The notes beneath the pieces are model-generated. The model was not told the DNA's origin. It saw only the letters and a list, made by a program, of their open reading frames with translations, and did no database searches. From Treponema sp. (GTDB lineage Bacteria; Spirochaetota; Spirochaetia; Treponematales; Treponemataceae), in the NCBI GenBank assembly GCA_016293645.1, contig JAEDDW010000019.1, positions 1-28,652 on the forward strand: 28,652 bases of DNA, in the 5' to 3' direction. Shown here in pieces: positions 1-8,416 of this stretch; position 1 is the first letter of the stretch, and the number at the start of each line of letters is the position of its first letter. Both the position numbers and the translations under genes were made by a program.

Positions 1-6
1 AAAAAA

Positions 7-378
7 TCAGGCCTCTGCAATTGCTTCAATTTCGCAAAGAACATTCTTTGGAAGTGTCTTTACAGCAACACATGAACGGGCCGGTTTGCCGATGAAATGC
101 TTTTCATAGACTGAATTGAATTCTCCAAAGTCTGACATTTCAGCAAGGAAGCAGGTTGTCTTGACAACCTTATCCATTGAACTGCCGGCAGCTTCGATTA
201 TCGCCTGAACATTTCTGCAGCACCTTTCTGCCTGAACAGCAATAGTGGTTCCGTCAATATCACCAGTCTCAGGAATGATTGCAATCTGACCGGAAGTATA
301 GACAAATCCGCCAGAGACAAATCCCTGGGAATAAGGTCCGATTGCTTTTGGTGCTTTGTCAGTAGAAATCTGTTTCAT
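7..378 (-). CDS. ridA: RidA/YjgF/YER057c family enamine/imine deaminase
   Basis: This 123-residue protein matches the RidA family in length and sequence. The start resembles IGPYSQG (residues 13-19), the middle has a TSGQIAI strand (28-34), and the end carries PARSCVAV with the conserved Arg101 and a late Glu116 in the usual catalytic region. Family members are cytosolic trimers that hydrolyse reactive 2-aminoacrylate-type enamines/imines released by PLP enzymes. The ATG is preceded by GGAG about 8 nt upstream. It is the last gene of the minus-strand cluster within the window, 21 nt after the small gene at 400-603. It has no known B12 role; the link to the cluster is position only. Family assignment is secure, physiological substrate unknown. 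Confidence 0.93.
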   Translation of the reverse strand: MKQISTDKAPKAIGPYSQGFVSGGFVYTSGQIAIIPETGDIDGTTIAVQAERCCRNVQAIIEAAGSSMDKVVKTTCFLAEMSDFGEFNSVYEKHFIGKPARSCVAVKTLPKNVLCEIEAIAEA

Positions 379-399
379 ATTTTTTCTCCATTTCCTGTA

Positions 400-603
400 T
401 TATTCTTCATTGTTTCTTTCATAGAACATTTCGGCATCTTCATGTCCATATTTTTTCGACCATTCAGAAAAAGTGCCTGGAGTGATTCCTTCCTGCTTCT
501 TTGTTTCGTTTTTAGTCTCTGCAGAATCATGCTTCTTTTTCTGAATTCTTATCGGCGAAGAATATTGCCGCCTCATCATGGCATAATATTCTGAATCATC
601 CAT
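400..603 (-). CDS. small charged hypothetical protein (67 aa)
   Basis: I do not recognise this protein. It is 67 residues, highly charged and hydrophilic, with a Lys/Glu-rich centre (about residues 19-37) and an acidic C-terminus (YERNNEE). No signal peptide, membrane segment or Cys cluster is seen. The case for a real gene is a good GGGAG ribosome-binding site 7 nt before the ATG and a snug fit between ridA (21-nt gap) and the cupin-nitroreductase gene (21-nt gap) on the same strand. It is probably cytosolic and cotranscribed with its neighbours. No function is proposed. Confidence 0.7.
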   Translation of the reverse strand: MDDSEYYAMMRRQYSSPIRIQKKKHDSAETKNETKKQEGITPGTFSEWSKKYGHEDAEMFYERNNEE

Positions 604-624
604 TGTCGTTCTCCCTGCGTGATT

Positions 625-1476
625 TCACTCGCACCAGAACACTTTGTTGCCGGTACGCTTGATTTCTTCAGGATAATCTCCATCCGGATATCCAAGGGCA
701 AGGTGTCCTATGCCTTCCCACTCACCTTCGACACCCAGGCTTTTAAGCCATTCCTGCCATTCAGGCATTTCAAACTCTTCTTTTGCTCTATGAATCCAGC
801 AGGTTCCAAGACCAAGTTCGTGGGCTTCAAGCATCATGTTTCCAAGAATAAGAGAACCGTCATAAGTCTTGTTGCGCCAGTTTTTATCAGAAAGAACAAT
901 AAGCACAACAGGGGCACCATAAAATTCTCCGGCAGGATTATGTCGTTCAGCAATTTTTCCGTTTATTTCAGTAAGTTTTCTGATGATTTCTTTATTGGTG
1001 ACAGCAAGAATGATTGAAGACTGTCTGTTCCTTCCGCTTGCAGCCCATCTTCCGGCTTCAATGACTTTCTCGATGAGTTCCTTTGAAGGAATCTCACTTT
1101 TGAACTTTCTTATGCTTCTGCGTTCCTTCATTTTGGCAAAGATATCTTGCTCAGGAACAACGGCAAAAAACTCAAGGTCTTCTGAACTGCTGTTGTTCTG
1201 AAGACTGTGGGATTCACCTTTTGGGCAGTAGTGACAGTCTCCTGGTTTCAAATATTCAGTGACCGTATCCGTGACTACCCTTCCATCACCACTGATGATG
1301 TAGATGATTTCACTTGATGTATCATGGCAGTGCATGCCGATTGTTGCACCGACACCAAGTTTTCCGTGAAGGATTCTGTTTTTTCCGTCGAAAAACATTT
1401 TAGCCATCAGACTTTTTTCGCCGCCCTTGAAATTAGGGAATTCTTTTGCTTCGATTTCTGGATATGCAATTTTCAT
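625..1476 (-). CDS. cupin domain-nitroreductase fusion protein
   Basis: The protein has two domains in one 283-residue chain. Residues about 30-108 form a small cupin with the expected metal ligands (H49 and H51 in MHCHD, E56, H90 in GESHSL). Residues about 117-283 form an FMN-dependent nitroreductase domain beginning with the phosphate-binding RRSIRKFK motif and ending in GIGHLALGYP-like sequence. The ATG has GGAG 6 nt upstream. Nitroreductase-family proteins reduce quinones, nitro groups or flavins, and the family also contains BluB, but this chain lacks the BluB signature around its flavin site. Lying 32 nt after cobI at the end of a B12 cluster, it might reduce a corrinoid or cobalt species; that is inference only. 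Confidence 0.85.
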   Translation of the reverse strand: MKIAYPEIEAKEFPNFKGGEKSLMAKMFFDGKNRILHGKLGVGATIGMHCHDTSSEIIYIISGDGRVVTDTVTEYLKPGDCHYCPKGESHSLQNNSSSEDLEFFAVVPEQDIFAKMKERRSIRKFKSEIPSKELIEKVIEAGRWAASGRNRQSSIILAVTNKEIIRKLTEINGKIAERHNPAGEFYGAPVVLIVLSDKNWRNKTYDGSLILGNMMLEAHELGLGTCWIHRAKEEFEMPEWQEWLKSLGVEGEWEGIGHLALGYPDGDYPEEIKRTGNKVFWCE

Positions 1477-1508
1477 ATTTTACTCCATCAACAATTATAA
1501 TTTATACC

Positions 1509-2474
1509 TCAATCGGCATTCAACATTTTTAGTCTTTCTGTAATCCGCCCATAGTTATTTCTTTCATGTGGAAAAGAACAGTTCAAGCATGACTTGATTC
1601 CTTTGTCGGTGTAATAAAAATCACCACCGCATCTGTCACCAAGAAAATATAGAGGGCAGAAACAAAACATGCAATTGAAGTCATCAAGATTTTCTGTTTT
1701 GTGACACGGGAAAAATTTGCACGATGTATTCTGGAAGAATCCGCTGCTGTTCTTTCGCTCTGACGGTTTTTTTTCTCTGATGTTTTTTACAATGACAGTG
1801 GTAAGATACCCGGACAGTCTATTCACGTCTGAAAGCTCATTTACCATTACCTCATTTTCAAAGCTGCAGTTTGAGACTGCGCAAAAGTCAAAATCATAAT
1901 CCTTCTTTTGATCTGACAGAAAACAAAAAAGATCCTTCAGTTTTTTACCGGACTTCATGAATACAAGAGTTCCGTCCAGATAAAAAGATTTTTCAATATC
2001 ATAGGATCCTGGAATTACGTGGATTTTTTCATTTTGAGATGCAAGGTCAATCCCGGCTGAACATGCAGCTGCCGTAAAACTTGTGACACCAGGAATGATC
2101 TTTATGGAATAACCACGTTCCATGAGAATATATACCACATACATGCAGGTCGAATAAACGGACGGATCGCCGATGGTCAAAAAACATACATCTTTACCTC
2201 CATCGAGATATCCTGCTATTGAATCCGCAGTTTCATTCCATGCTTTCTGCAATAGTTCATCTTCCTTGGTCATAGGAAAATCTGTTTCAACTATGATTTT
2301 GTTCTTTAAATCGATACCCAGTTTCTCTGCTGTTTTATAGGCAATGCAATCTTTCCTGTCTGGATTCGGGAGGACAATTACAGGACATTTTTCGATTGCT
2401 ATCCTAGCCTTTATCGTTACAAGCTCTGGATCTCCTGGACCTATTCCAGTTCCATAGAAAATACCTTTCATCAT
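1509..2474 (-). CDS. cbiL: precorrin-2/cobalt-factor II C20-methyltransferase with C-terminal Cys-rich domain
   Basis: Residues 1-235 are a tetrapyrrole methylase of the CobI/CbiL type: GTGIGPGDPELVTIKA at 8-23, the SAM-site motif IGDPSVYST at 101-109 and PGVTSFTAAA at 128-137. It methylates C20 of cobalt-factor II using SAM. Residues 250-321 are an added domain with C252, C257-H258, C268, C271, C273, C282, C296, C299 and H303, matching the Cys-rich small domain (Pfam PF04071, named from memory) usually seen as a separate protein near corrinoid genes. The start overlaps the cbiA stop (ATGA), with an AAGGGAG site just upstream. An alternative ATG one codon in is equally possible. It is the last recognised corrin-ring enzyme of the cluster. 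Confidence 0.93.
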   Translation of the reverse strand: MMKGIFYGTGIGPGDPELVTIKARIAIEKCPVIVLPNPDRKDCIAYKTAEKLGIDLKNKIIVETDFPMTKEDELLQKAWNETADSIAGYLDGGKDVCFLTIGDPSVYSTCMYVVYILMERGYSIKIIPGVTSFTAAACSAGIDLASQNEKIHVIPGSYDIEKSFYLDGTLVFMKSGKKLKDLFCFLSDQKKDYDFDFCAVSNCSFENEVMVNELSDVNRLSGYLTTVIVKNIREKKPSERKNSSGFFQNTSCKFFPCHKTENLDDFNCMFCFCPLYFLGDRCGGDFYYTDKGIKSCLNCSFPHERNNYGRITERLKMLNAD

Positions 2475-3841
2475 CGCTTCTCCCTTCTCTCACGGAATTT
2501 CAGACATTCCCTAAGAAAACTTTTTGCGTAATCAGGATTTGACCAGTAATAAAGATGTGGAAATCCCCACCATCTGTTTTCATCAGCATGAACGCAGTTC
2601 CATTTTTTTTCGCTGAGCGGTTTATGAGCAATGCAGTCCCGACCATTTGAAGTGGAATCATAATAATGGAATTCATGACCTCTTATGACATTATCGCAGC
2701 CCTTCAGAAATTTTCTGCCGGTGTCAAGGAATTCCGCATAGCCGAATCTTACAAGGCTGCCTTTGAATTCACAGCTGCCATCGATTGCTCCACACATCTT
2801 GAATTTTCTTCCGTCTTTATCCGTTATGGATTCATGAAGGTACATGAACCCACCACACTCAGCGATGGATGGAATTCCGTCTGTAATAGCCTGCCTTATG
2901 GAATCTTTCATCGTCATATTGGATTCAAGTTCAGCAAGATGAAGTTCCGGATAACCTCCACCTAGAATCATTCCATCGATGTCATCCGGAAGTGTTCTAT
3001 CATTCAACGGAGAAAACTTCCGGATCTCCGCGCCCATGTTTTCAAGCATCCTGATGTTGTCTGTGTAGTAAAAACAAAAAGCATCATCGAAGGCCAAGGC
3101 GATTTTCACTTTGCATTCCGGAAAAATGATTTCATCCGCAGTAAAATTAAATTCCTGATCTTCTTTTGCAATTTCGATGATCTTATCAACATCAACAGTA
3201 CGGGAAATCTGGGCAGCGGAGATTTTACAGATACTTTCAAGACCTGAAATCTCATCAGGCATTACAAGACCAAGGTGCCGGCTTTCCAATGAAAGGTCTT
3301 TATTGTGTTCGAAATATCCAAGGGCCTTTATGCCTGTATTTTTCTCTATTTCTTTTGAAAGCTTTTCGTAAAGCATGGAAGATATATTGTTTAATACGAT
3401 ACCCTTTATGAGGCCTTCGGAATCAAAATCCGAAAAACCTTTTACCATGGCAATAACGGAACGCGACATCCCTTTTGCATCCACCACAAGAATTATCGGT
3501 GCCTTCAAAACCTTTGCAAGATGATAGGTAGAGGCTTCATCGCTGACACCACCTATGCCATCATAAAGTCCCATAACTCCTTCTATTATAGATAGTTCTG
3601 AATCGTTTTCCGCAGCGAAAATTTTTCTTGTGGTATTTTCATCTGTGAAAAACAGATCAAGATTTCTTGAATCCAATCCAAGGACATTCCGATGGAACAT
3701 GGGATCTATATAATCCGGTCCTGTCTTAAAGGAATTCACTTTAAGACAGGAATCCTTAAGGAATTTAATGAGTCCGATTGTAAAGAGAGTTTTCCCTGAT
3801 CCACTTCTAGGAGCGGCTATCACAATCCTTGGAATTTTCAT
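2471..3841 (-). CDS. cbiA: cobyrinate a,c-diamide synthase
   Basis: CbiA amidates the a and c side chains of cobyrinate using ATP and glutamine. This 456-residue protein has the normal two-part architecture. An N-terminal ATPase carries the P-loop SGSGKT (13-18), KTGPDYIDPMFH (39-50) and EGVMGLYDG (87-95). A C-terminal class I-like glutamine amidotransferase carries ILGGGYPELH (292-301), the nucleophile Cys329 in AECGGFMYL and a GHEFHYYDS motif at 388-396. Length and motifs separate it from the related CbiP in the 15522-17801 gene. The gene lies 3 nt after cbiT, and its stop overlaps the start of cbiL. No defect is seen. Confidence 0.95.
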   Translation of the reverse strand: MKIPRIVIAAPRSGSGKTLFTIGLIKFLKDSCLKVNSFKTGPDYIDPMFHRNVLGLDSRNLDLFFTDENTTRKIFAAENDSELSIIEGVMGLYDGIGGVSDEASTYHLAKVLKAPIILVVDAKGMSRSVIAMVKGFSDFDSEGLIKGIVLNNISSMLYEKLSKEIEKNTGIKALGYFEHNKDLSLESRHLGLVMPDEISGLESICKISAAQISRTVDVDKIIEIAKEDQEFNFTADEIIFPECKVKIALAFDDAFCFYYTDNIRMLENMGAEIRKFSPLNDRTLPDDIDGMILGGGYPELHLAELESNMTMKDSIRQAITDGIPSIAECGGFMYLHESITDKDGRKFKMCGAIDGSCEFKGSLVRFGYAEFLDTGRKFLKGCDNVIRGHEFHYYDSTSNGRDCIAHKPLSEKKWNCVHADENRWWGFPHLYYWSNPDYAKSFLRECLKFRERREKR

Positions 3842-3844
3842 AGT

Positions 3845-4444
3845 TCAATTACCATCCGTAAAATCAAAGGAACAAACAAATACCGGGTTACCAGCATTAA
3901 GCATATTGTAATTCCCGGTTTTGACAGCCCTGCTTATGTTTACAACGACAGTATCGATATTGGACATTGGAAATTTTTTTGCAAGATTTTGGAAATCGCA
4001 TAAAGATTCCAATGTCACTGTGTTCAAAACAATCCTCATATGCGGATTCATCCCATAAAGCGACTGAAGAATTTTTTTCATGTTGCCTTTTGTTCCGCCG
4101 ATGAATGCATGGGTCGCAACCGGGAGTCCTGTAAGCCCGTCTGGAGCACAGGCTTCTATGACCTGGACATTATCAACATTGAACTTTCGTACATTTTCCT
4201 TCGTCAGTATGACAGCATCTTTGTTGCACTCTATCGAAAAAACTTTGATCGTAGGAGAAAGCAAAGCTGCCTCAATGGAGATTGATCCAGTACCACTTCC
4301 GATGTCATATATTATTGAGTTATTTTTCAGCCGAAGTTTGCACATGGAAATCATCCTGACTTCTTCCTTGGTCATTGGAACTTTATCCCGTATGAACCTG
4401 TCGTCTGGAATTCCCGGTGTTATCATGTCAAAAATATTTTCCAT
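3845..4444 (-). CDS. cbiT: cobalt-precorrin-6B C15-methyltransferase (decarboxylating)
   Basis: CbiT methylates C15 and removes the C12 acetate carboxyl in the anaerobic corrin pathway. The protein has a class I SAM methyltransferase fold, with DIGSGTGSISIEAA near residue 48, an acidic SIECNKDAV strand after it and AFIGGTKGNMKKIL later. It starts with FDMITPGIPDDRF, the usual CbiT N-terminus. I chose the ATG at 4444 (199 aa). A longer reading from a TTG at 4477 adds 11 residues and overlaps the upstream gene by 26 nt, whereas the ATG has GGGAG 11 nt upstream, overlapping the stop of the preceding gene. It is a separate protein here, not fused to CbiE as in CobL. Confidence 0.93.
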   Translation of the reverse strand: MENIFDMITPGIPDDRFIRDKVPMTKEEVRMISMCKLRLKNNSIIYDIGSGTGSISIEAALLSPTIKVFSIECNKDAVILTKENVRKFNVDNVQVIEACAPDGLTGLPVATHAFIGGTKGNMKKILQSLYGMNPHMRIVLNTVTLESLCDFQNLAKKFPMSNIDTVVVNISRAVKTGNYNMLNAGNPVFVCSFDFTDGN

Positions 4445-4451
4445 AATCAAA

Positions 4452-5903
4452 TCAACTCCCGCAATTTTCAAAAACAATCATACCACAATAGAGGCCTTCC
4501 TTCAGTTCCGGAAGAACAGTATCTCCATTGATCTTCATCACTTTTTCATCAGCATAGCCAAGATTATATCCTAGATGGATGACCGCATTTTCAAGTCTGC
4601 ATGAATCCATGATCTTAGGTATATCGTTCTTTCCGCCTGTAATGAAAAAACATTTTTCCTTATTTCTCAACGAACGCCCTAATTTTTCAAGCCATTCTTT
4701 TTCCTGCGTTCCATGGAGACTGACGATATTACAGTCATGCCATGATTCTCCTATTGAAGAGGCAAGATAGGAAATACTGGAAATTCCAGGTAATACTTTG
4801 ATATTTATCGAGGCAATTTTTTTCAATTCTTCATGAATTTTTTTTGCACCGCTGAAAAATCCCGTGTCACCTGAAAAAAGTATAAGTATGTTTTTTCCTG
4901 ATATTGAATTCCTTTTTATCTTCTCAATTTCTGGAATTATGTCCCGGGCCAGATAATATGGAAATTTTTCTGCTGAACTTTTTACTACTGCAATCATTCT
5001 CTCTGCACCGAATATGCAGTCCGCATTTTCAATTGCTTTCATCACTGCCGCCGTCATATGCGATTCAGTTCCAGGGCCAATCCCAGCAAGCACGACATTC
5101 ATAGTGGAGCCGGAAAATATTTTTATCCCTGCCCTCTTCTCAAAAATTTCATTCAGCTCATCATAGGTGGAAACAACCTGGACACTTTCATAACTGCTGT
5201 TGTTACAACCACACTCCGATATAACAAAACACTGTATTCCAGTCTTGAGACATGCAGAAATTTTTGAATCGGTACCTCCGGCAACACCGGATTGTTTTGT
5301 TACAAGAACCTTGATCCTCTTTTCCTCAATGATTGAGATATTCATCTTTTCAGAAAAAGGTCCCTGCATTGCAATGATCTGAGAACCTTCAAGACCAGCT
5401 TTCTTACATAGTTCAAGACTTTCAACGGCAGGTATTACTCTGGCAAAAATTCTCTGTCTTGTTTCTTCATCGCCGCAATAAGTCTTAAGGTCCTTGCTGC
5501 CTGTAGTCAGAAGTATCCTGCCATCTGTTTGTTTAAGGGCATCATATGCTTCATATGCTGATGAGAAATATCTTATGCCCTCTGATTTTTCATGAGCTGT
5601 TTTTCTTTTGAATCTGATCAACATAGTTTTATCAGAAATGGCATCATATATGTTTCTGCTGACCTCCGTAGCAAAAGGATGTGTTGCATCGATCACGCAT
5701 TCATAATCTACCGTCTCGATGATGTCCCTGATCTGATTACAATCGAGACGGCCGGTAACAACATTGAGATTGCCATTTTTTTCGACAATCTGATTTCCGT
5801 ATTCAGTAGCGACATGGAGATCTACCAGAATTCCCTTTTTGCTTATGGCTTCTGAAATTTCACGGCCTTCTGTAGTTCCGCCAAAGACAAGAATTTTTTT
5901 CAT
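4452..5903 (-). CDS. cbiJ-cbiE: CbiJ-CbiE fusion: cobalt-precorrin-6A reductase / cobalt-precorrin-7 C5-methyltransferase
   Basis: This 483-residue chain fuses two consecutive corrin enzymes. Residues 1-255 are a CobK/CbiJ NAD(P)H-dependent reductase: FGGTTEGREI (7-16), DATHPFA (72-78), MQGPFS (179-184) and VTKQSGVAGG (201-210). Residues 268-483 are a CbiE methylase starting MNVVLAGIGPGTESHMT, with FSGDTGFFSGAKK and LPGISSISYLASSIG motifs. The join is a short linker around 256-267. A GTG or ATG internal start for CbiE cannot be excluded because Met268 is where a free CbiE would begin, but the frame is open throughout. The start overlaps the cbiH stop (ATGA). CbiT, which acts with CbiE, is the next gene. 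Confidence 0.94.
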   Translation of the reverse strand: MKKILVFGGTTEGREISEAISKKGILVDLHVATEYGNQIVEKNGNLNVVTGRLDCNQIRDIIETVDYECVIDATHPFATEVSRNIYDAISDKTMLIRFKRKTAHEKSEGIRYFSSAYEAYDALKQTDGRILLTTGSKDLKTYCGDEETRQRIFARVIPAVESLELCKKAGLEGSQIIAMQGPFSEKMNISIIEEKRIKVLVTKQSGVAGGTDSKISACLKTGIQCFVISECGCNNSSYESVQVVSTYDELNEIFEKRAGIKIFSGSTMNVVLAGIGPGTESHMTAAVMKAIENADCIFGAERMIAVVKSSAEKFPYYLARDIIPEIEKIKRNSISGKNILILFSGDTGFFSGAKKIHEELKKIASINIKVLPGISSISYLASSIGESWHDCNIVSLHGTQEKEWLEKLGRSLRNKEKCFFITGGKNDIPKIMDSCRLENAVIHLGYNLGYADEKVMKINGDTVLPELKEGLYCGMIVFENCGS

Positions 5904-6658
5904 AATGCATATCCGCGTTTTGTAAGGATTTTTCTATTTCCGTCTGGAAGCTCAACGATTTCACTTTGAGAATTTCCTATGAACACAGTGGTGAACATGT
6001 TTACCCTGGCTTCCATGAGTTCAGCAAGAGTACATACAACAGTACGTGTATTTTCTCTGCCGATATTTTCAACATAACCTGCAGCGGTATTTTTTGAAGT
6101 TCCATTTTCCATAAGGATTTTGCAGGCCCTTTCAAGATAATCGTTTCTCTTATGACTTGAAGGATTGTACAAGGCGATGGCAAAATCACCATTAGAAGCA
6201 GCTTTCAGCCTTCTGGATATTGCTTCCCATGGAGTCAGAAGATCACTCAGACTGATGACACAAAAATCATGATTCAACGGACAGCCGAGCTCAGCAGCAC
6301 CACTTATGGCTGCAGTTATTCCAGGTACAACACAGAAATCCACAGACTTGTATTCATCAACTTCAGAAAGCAACTGCAATACAGGAGAAGCCATTCCGTA
6401 AATACCGGCATCACCACTGCAGACTAGAGAAACTGTTTTTCCTTCCAGGGCAAGGTCAAAGCACATCCTGCATCTGTCGATTTCCTGACGCATAGGAGTT
6501 GATAGAAATTCTTTATCGGGGAAAATTTCTTTCACAAGTTCAACATATAAAGTATATCCAACTATTACGTCGGATTTTTCCAGAACTTTATATGCTTCAT
6601 GGGTCATTTTATCTTTTTCACCGGGACCAATACCGACAACATAAATTTCTTTTTTCAC
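5900..6658 (-). CDS. cbiH: cobalt-precorrin-3B C17-methyltransferase
   Basis: CbiH/CobJ performs the C17 methylation with ring contraction. The tetrapyrrole methylase signature is clear: VVGIGPGEKDKMT at the start, CSGDAGIYGMASPV, and PGITAAISGAAELGCPLNHDF followed by ISLSDLLTPWE, which is typical of CbiH. I chose a GTG start at 6658 (252 aa). GGAG lies 6 nt upstream, the GTG overlaps the cbiG stop as GTGA, and the protein then begins directly with the conserved strand. The longer frame to 6760 adds 34 Arg/Cys-rich residues read out of frame from cbiG and is unlikely. The gene is followed by cbiJ-cbiE with a 4-nt overlap. Confidence 0.93.
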   Translation of the reverse strand: MKKEIYVVGIGPGEKDKMTHEAYKVLEKSDVIVGYTLYVELVKEIFPDKEFLSTPMRQEIDRCRMCFDLALEGKTVSLVCSGDAGIYGMASPVLQLLSEVDEYKSVDFCVVPGITAAISGAAELGCPLNHDFCVISLSDLLTPWEAISRRLKAASNGDFAIALYNPSSHKRNDYLERACKILMENGTSKNTAAGYVENIGRENTRTVVCTLAELMEARVNMFTTVFIGNSQSEIVELPDGNRKILTKRGYAL

Positions 6659-7659
6659 TGATAACTCCAATTGATTGCAGGCTTTCTTTCCGCCACAGCA
6701 ACAGTCATTCCATCGTAAGATATTTTCTCTAGAACAAGACGTGATCCTTCTCCTGCGCACACAAGAGCGGAACTTTCACAGACACATCCAACACCTGTTG
6801 TTTTTCTGACAAAATCAGAATCAGATTTGACACCTTCTGCTTGCGAAAGAATTCCTTCAGGAAAAGTAATGAAAGGAACATTCATGGACTGAGAAAATGT
6901 ACATAGTCCCTTTTCCTTTTTTTTCAGGTCAATGCTTGAGACCGCAAAGACTCCATCCAGAATTATTCCATTTATATTTGATTCGATGAATTTTTTTATG
7001 TCTTCAAAAGATTTATCTTTTTTGCAGCCAATGCCAAGACAGTAATTTTTAGTGGTCAGATTGATAAGACTTTTCTTTTCATATACAGATCTCGTTATCG
7101 CAATGCCGACCGTTTCATTCTCGGGAATCTCATCAACAATTTCCAGACATTCAGGAATCTTTCCGACTGTATTTATTCCTTCTTCGATATAGACGGAAAT
7201 TCTTTCCCCACCAAGAATTCTTGAAGAAACGAGTTTTATGCCCTGTTTGTCATTGATCTTCAATCCGTTTTTCAATGCAAAAAGATCTACGGAGAAAGAA
7301 TCATTTACATCTGTCGCCGTCGTAACCACAGGTATCGCATCAATAGACATGGCAATTTTTTCAGCAAGAACATTTCCCCCACCGACATGCCCGGACAGGA
7401 TAGGAATTACAAATTTACCATTGTCATCGATGACGATTACAGGACAGTCTGTCATTTTTGAATTTACAAAAGGAGAAATCTTTCTTACTGCAATTCCAGA
7501 AGCACAGATAAACACAAGTGGTATTCTTTTATAAAATGAGTCTGAAATTATCGCATCGCTTGCATCGATCTTTTCAAAGACATGCTCAATGAGAATGGAT
7601 TCGATTTTATCACAAAGACATTTTCCTTTTTCCGTATAAGAAATGATTCTAATCAGCAC
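6655..7659 (-). CDS. cbiG: cobalt-precorrin-5A hydrolase
   Basis: CbiG opens the delta-lactone of cobalt-precorrin-5A and releases acetaldehyde, a step specific to the anaerobic route. The protein shows the family layout: an N-terminal TEKGKCLCDKI segment, a central glycine-rich LSGHVGGGNVLAEKIA motif with ATDVNDSFSVDLFA, and a C-terminal domain starting CLGIGCKKDKSFEDI with TGVGCVCESSALV near the end. I prefer a GTG start at 7659 (334 aa), 9 nt after GGAAGG and overlapping cbiF by 11 nt. The ATG at 7701 would overlap cbiF by 53 nt and add 14 basic residues not expected in the family. Its presence, with CbiD and CbiK, marks the early-cobalt pathway. Confidence 0.92.
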   Translation of the reverse strand: MLIRIISYTEKGKCLCDKIESILIEHVFEKIDASDAIISDSFYKRIPLVFICASGIAVRKISPFVNSKMTDCPVIVIDDNGKFVIPILSGHVGGGNVLAEKIAMSIDAIPVVTTATDVNDSFSVDLFALKNGLKINDKQGIKLVSSRILGGERISVYIEEGINTVGKIPECLEIVDEIPENETVGIAITRSVYEKKSLINLTTKNYCLGIGCKKDKSFEDIKKFIESNINGIILDGVFAVSSIDLKKKEKGLCTFSQSMNVPFITFPEGILSQAEGVKSDSDFVRKTTGVGCVCESSALVCAGEGSRLVLEKISYDGMTVAVAERKPAINWSYQ

Positions 7660-8416
7660 TGGTCTTAACCTTCCTGTATTCCGTTTCAAACTCCGGATCA
7701 TATAGCTTAGATCTGCTGTAGGTGCTGTGATCTATTACATCACCAACGATAACAAGGGCAGTTTTAGTGATTCCGTTTTCTCTTGCAGTTTTCTCCAAAG
7801 TACCAACCGTACATTTTAGAATTTTTTCTTCAGGCCACGTTGCCTTGTAGACAATTGCCGCAGGAGTCAGAACATCCATTCCTCCAGCAACAAGTTCGTC
7901 ACTTAGTTTTTCCAGAAGTCCTGTACTGAGATAGATTGCCATCGATGATTTGTGCGACGCAAGGCTCCTGATAGATTCCTCTGATGGAACCTTTGTCTTT
8001 CCTTCCATTCTTGTAATGATCAGAGTCTGGCTTACATCGGGAAGAGTATATTCAAGGTTCATCGATGAAGCGGCTCCGAAACATGCGCTTACACCAGGAC
8101 AAGTCTCGTATTTGATCCCAAGATCATCAAGAAGATCCATCTGCTCCCTTATGGCACCGTAGATGCTGCTATCGCCAGTATGAAGCCTGACAGTTGTCTT
8201 TCCGTTTTTTTCCGCTTTTTTTATGATCTCTATTACCTCTTCCAAAGTCATGAACGCACTGTTGAAAATTTCTGTTCCGTCTTTTGCATAATTCAGCAGC
8301 TCAGGATTGACGAGAGATCCTGCATAAATTATGACATCGGCTTTTTTTAAGAGATTCATGCCACGGACAGTGATGAGATCCGCAGCTCCGCAGCCAGCCC
8401 CGACAAAATAAACCAT
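7649..8416 (-). CDS. cbiF: cobalt-precorrin-4 C11-methyltransferase
   Basis: CbiF/CobM adds the C11 methyl group to the corrin precursor. The 255-residue protein is of normal family length. It begins VYFVGAGCGAADLITVRG, where GAGCG is the CbiF version of the methylase GxGPG motif. It continues with IIYAGSLVNPELL, the HTGDSSIYGAIREQ SAM-site segment and CPGVSACFGAASSMN. The ATG overlaps the cbiD stop by one base (TAATG), and the gene overlaps cbiG downstream. It is cytosolic, soluble, and a member of the closely packed corrin-ring block from 1509 to 10156. Confidence 0.95.
   Translation of the reverse strand: MVYFVGAGCGAADLITVRGMNLLKKADVIIYAGSLVNPELLNYAKDGTEIFNSAFMTLEEVIEIIKKAEKNGKTTVRLHTGDSSIYGAIREQMDLLDDLGIKYETCPGVSACFGAASSMNLEYTLPDVSQTLIITRMEGKTKVPSEESIRSLASHKSSMAIYLSTGLLEKLSDELVAGGMDVLTPAAIVYKATWPEEKILKCTVGTLEKTARENGITKTALVIVGDVIDHSTYSRSKLYDPEFETEYRKVKTSAD

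Noticed and set aside
625..1476. BluB (DMB synthase) for the nitroreductase domain
   Set aside because: The nitroreductase superfamily and B12 location suggested it, but the flavin-site region and the cupin fusion do not match BluB.
6659..6760. 34-residue N-terminal extension of CbiH
   Set aside because: It is Arg/Cys-rich sequence read out of frame from cbiG; the GTG at 6658 has GGAG and begins at the conserved strand.
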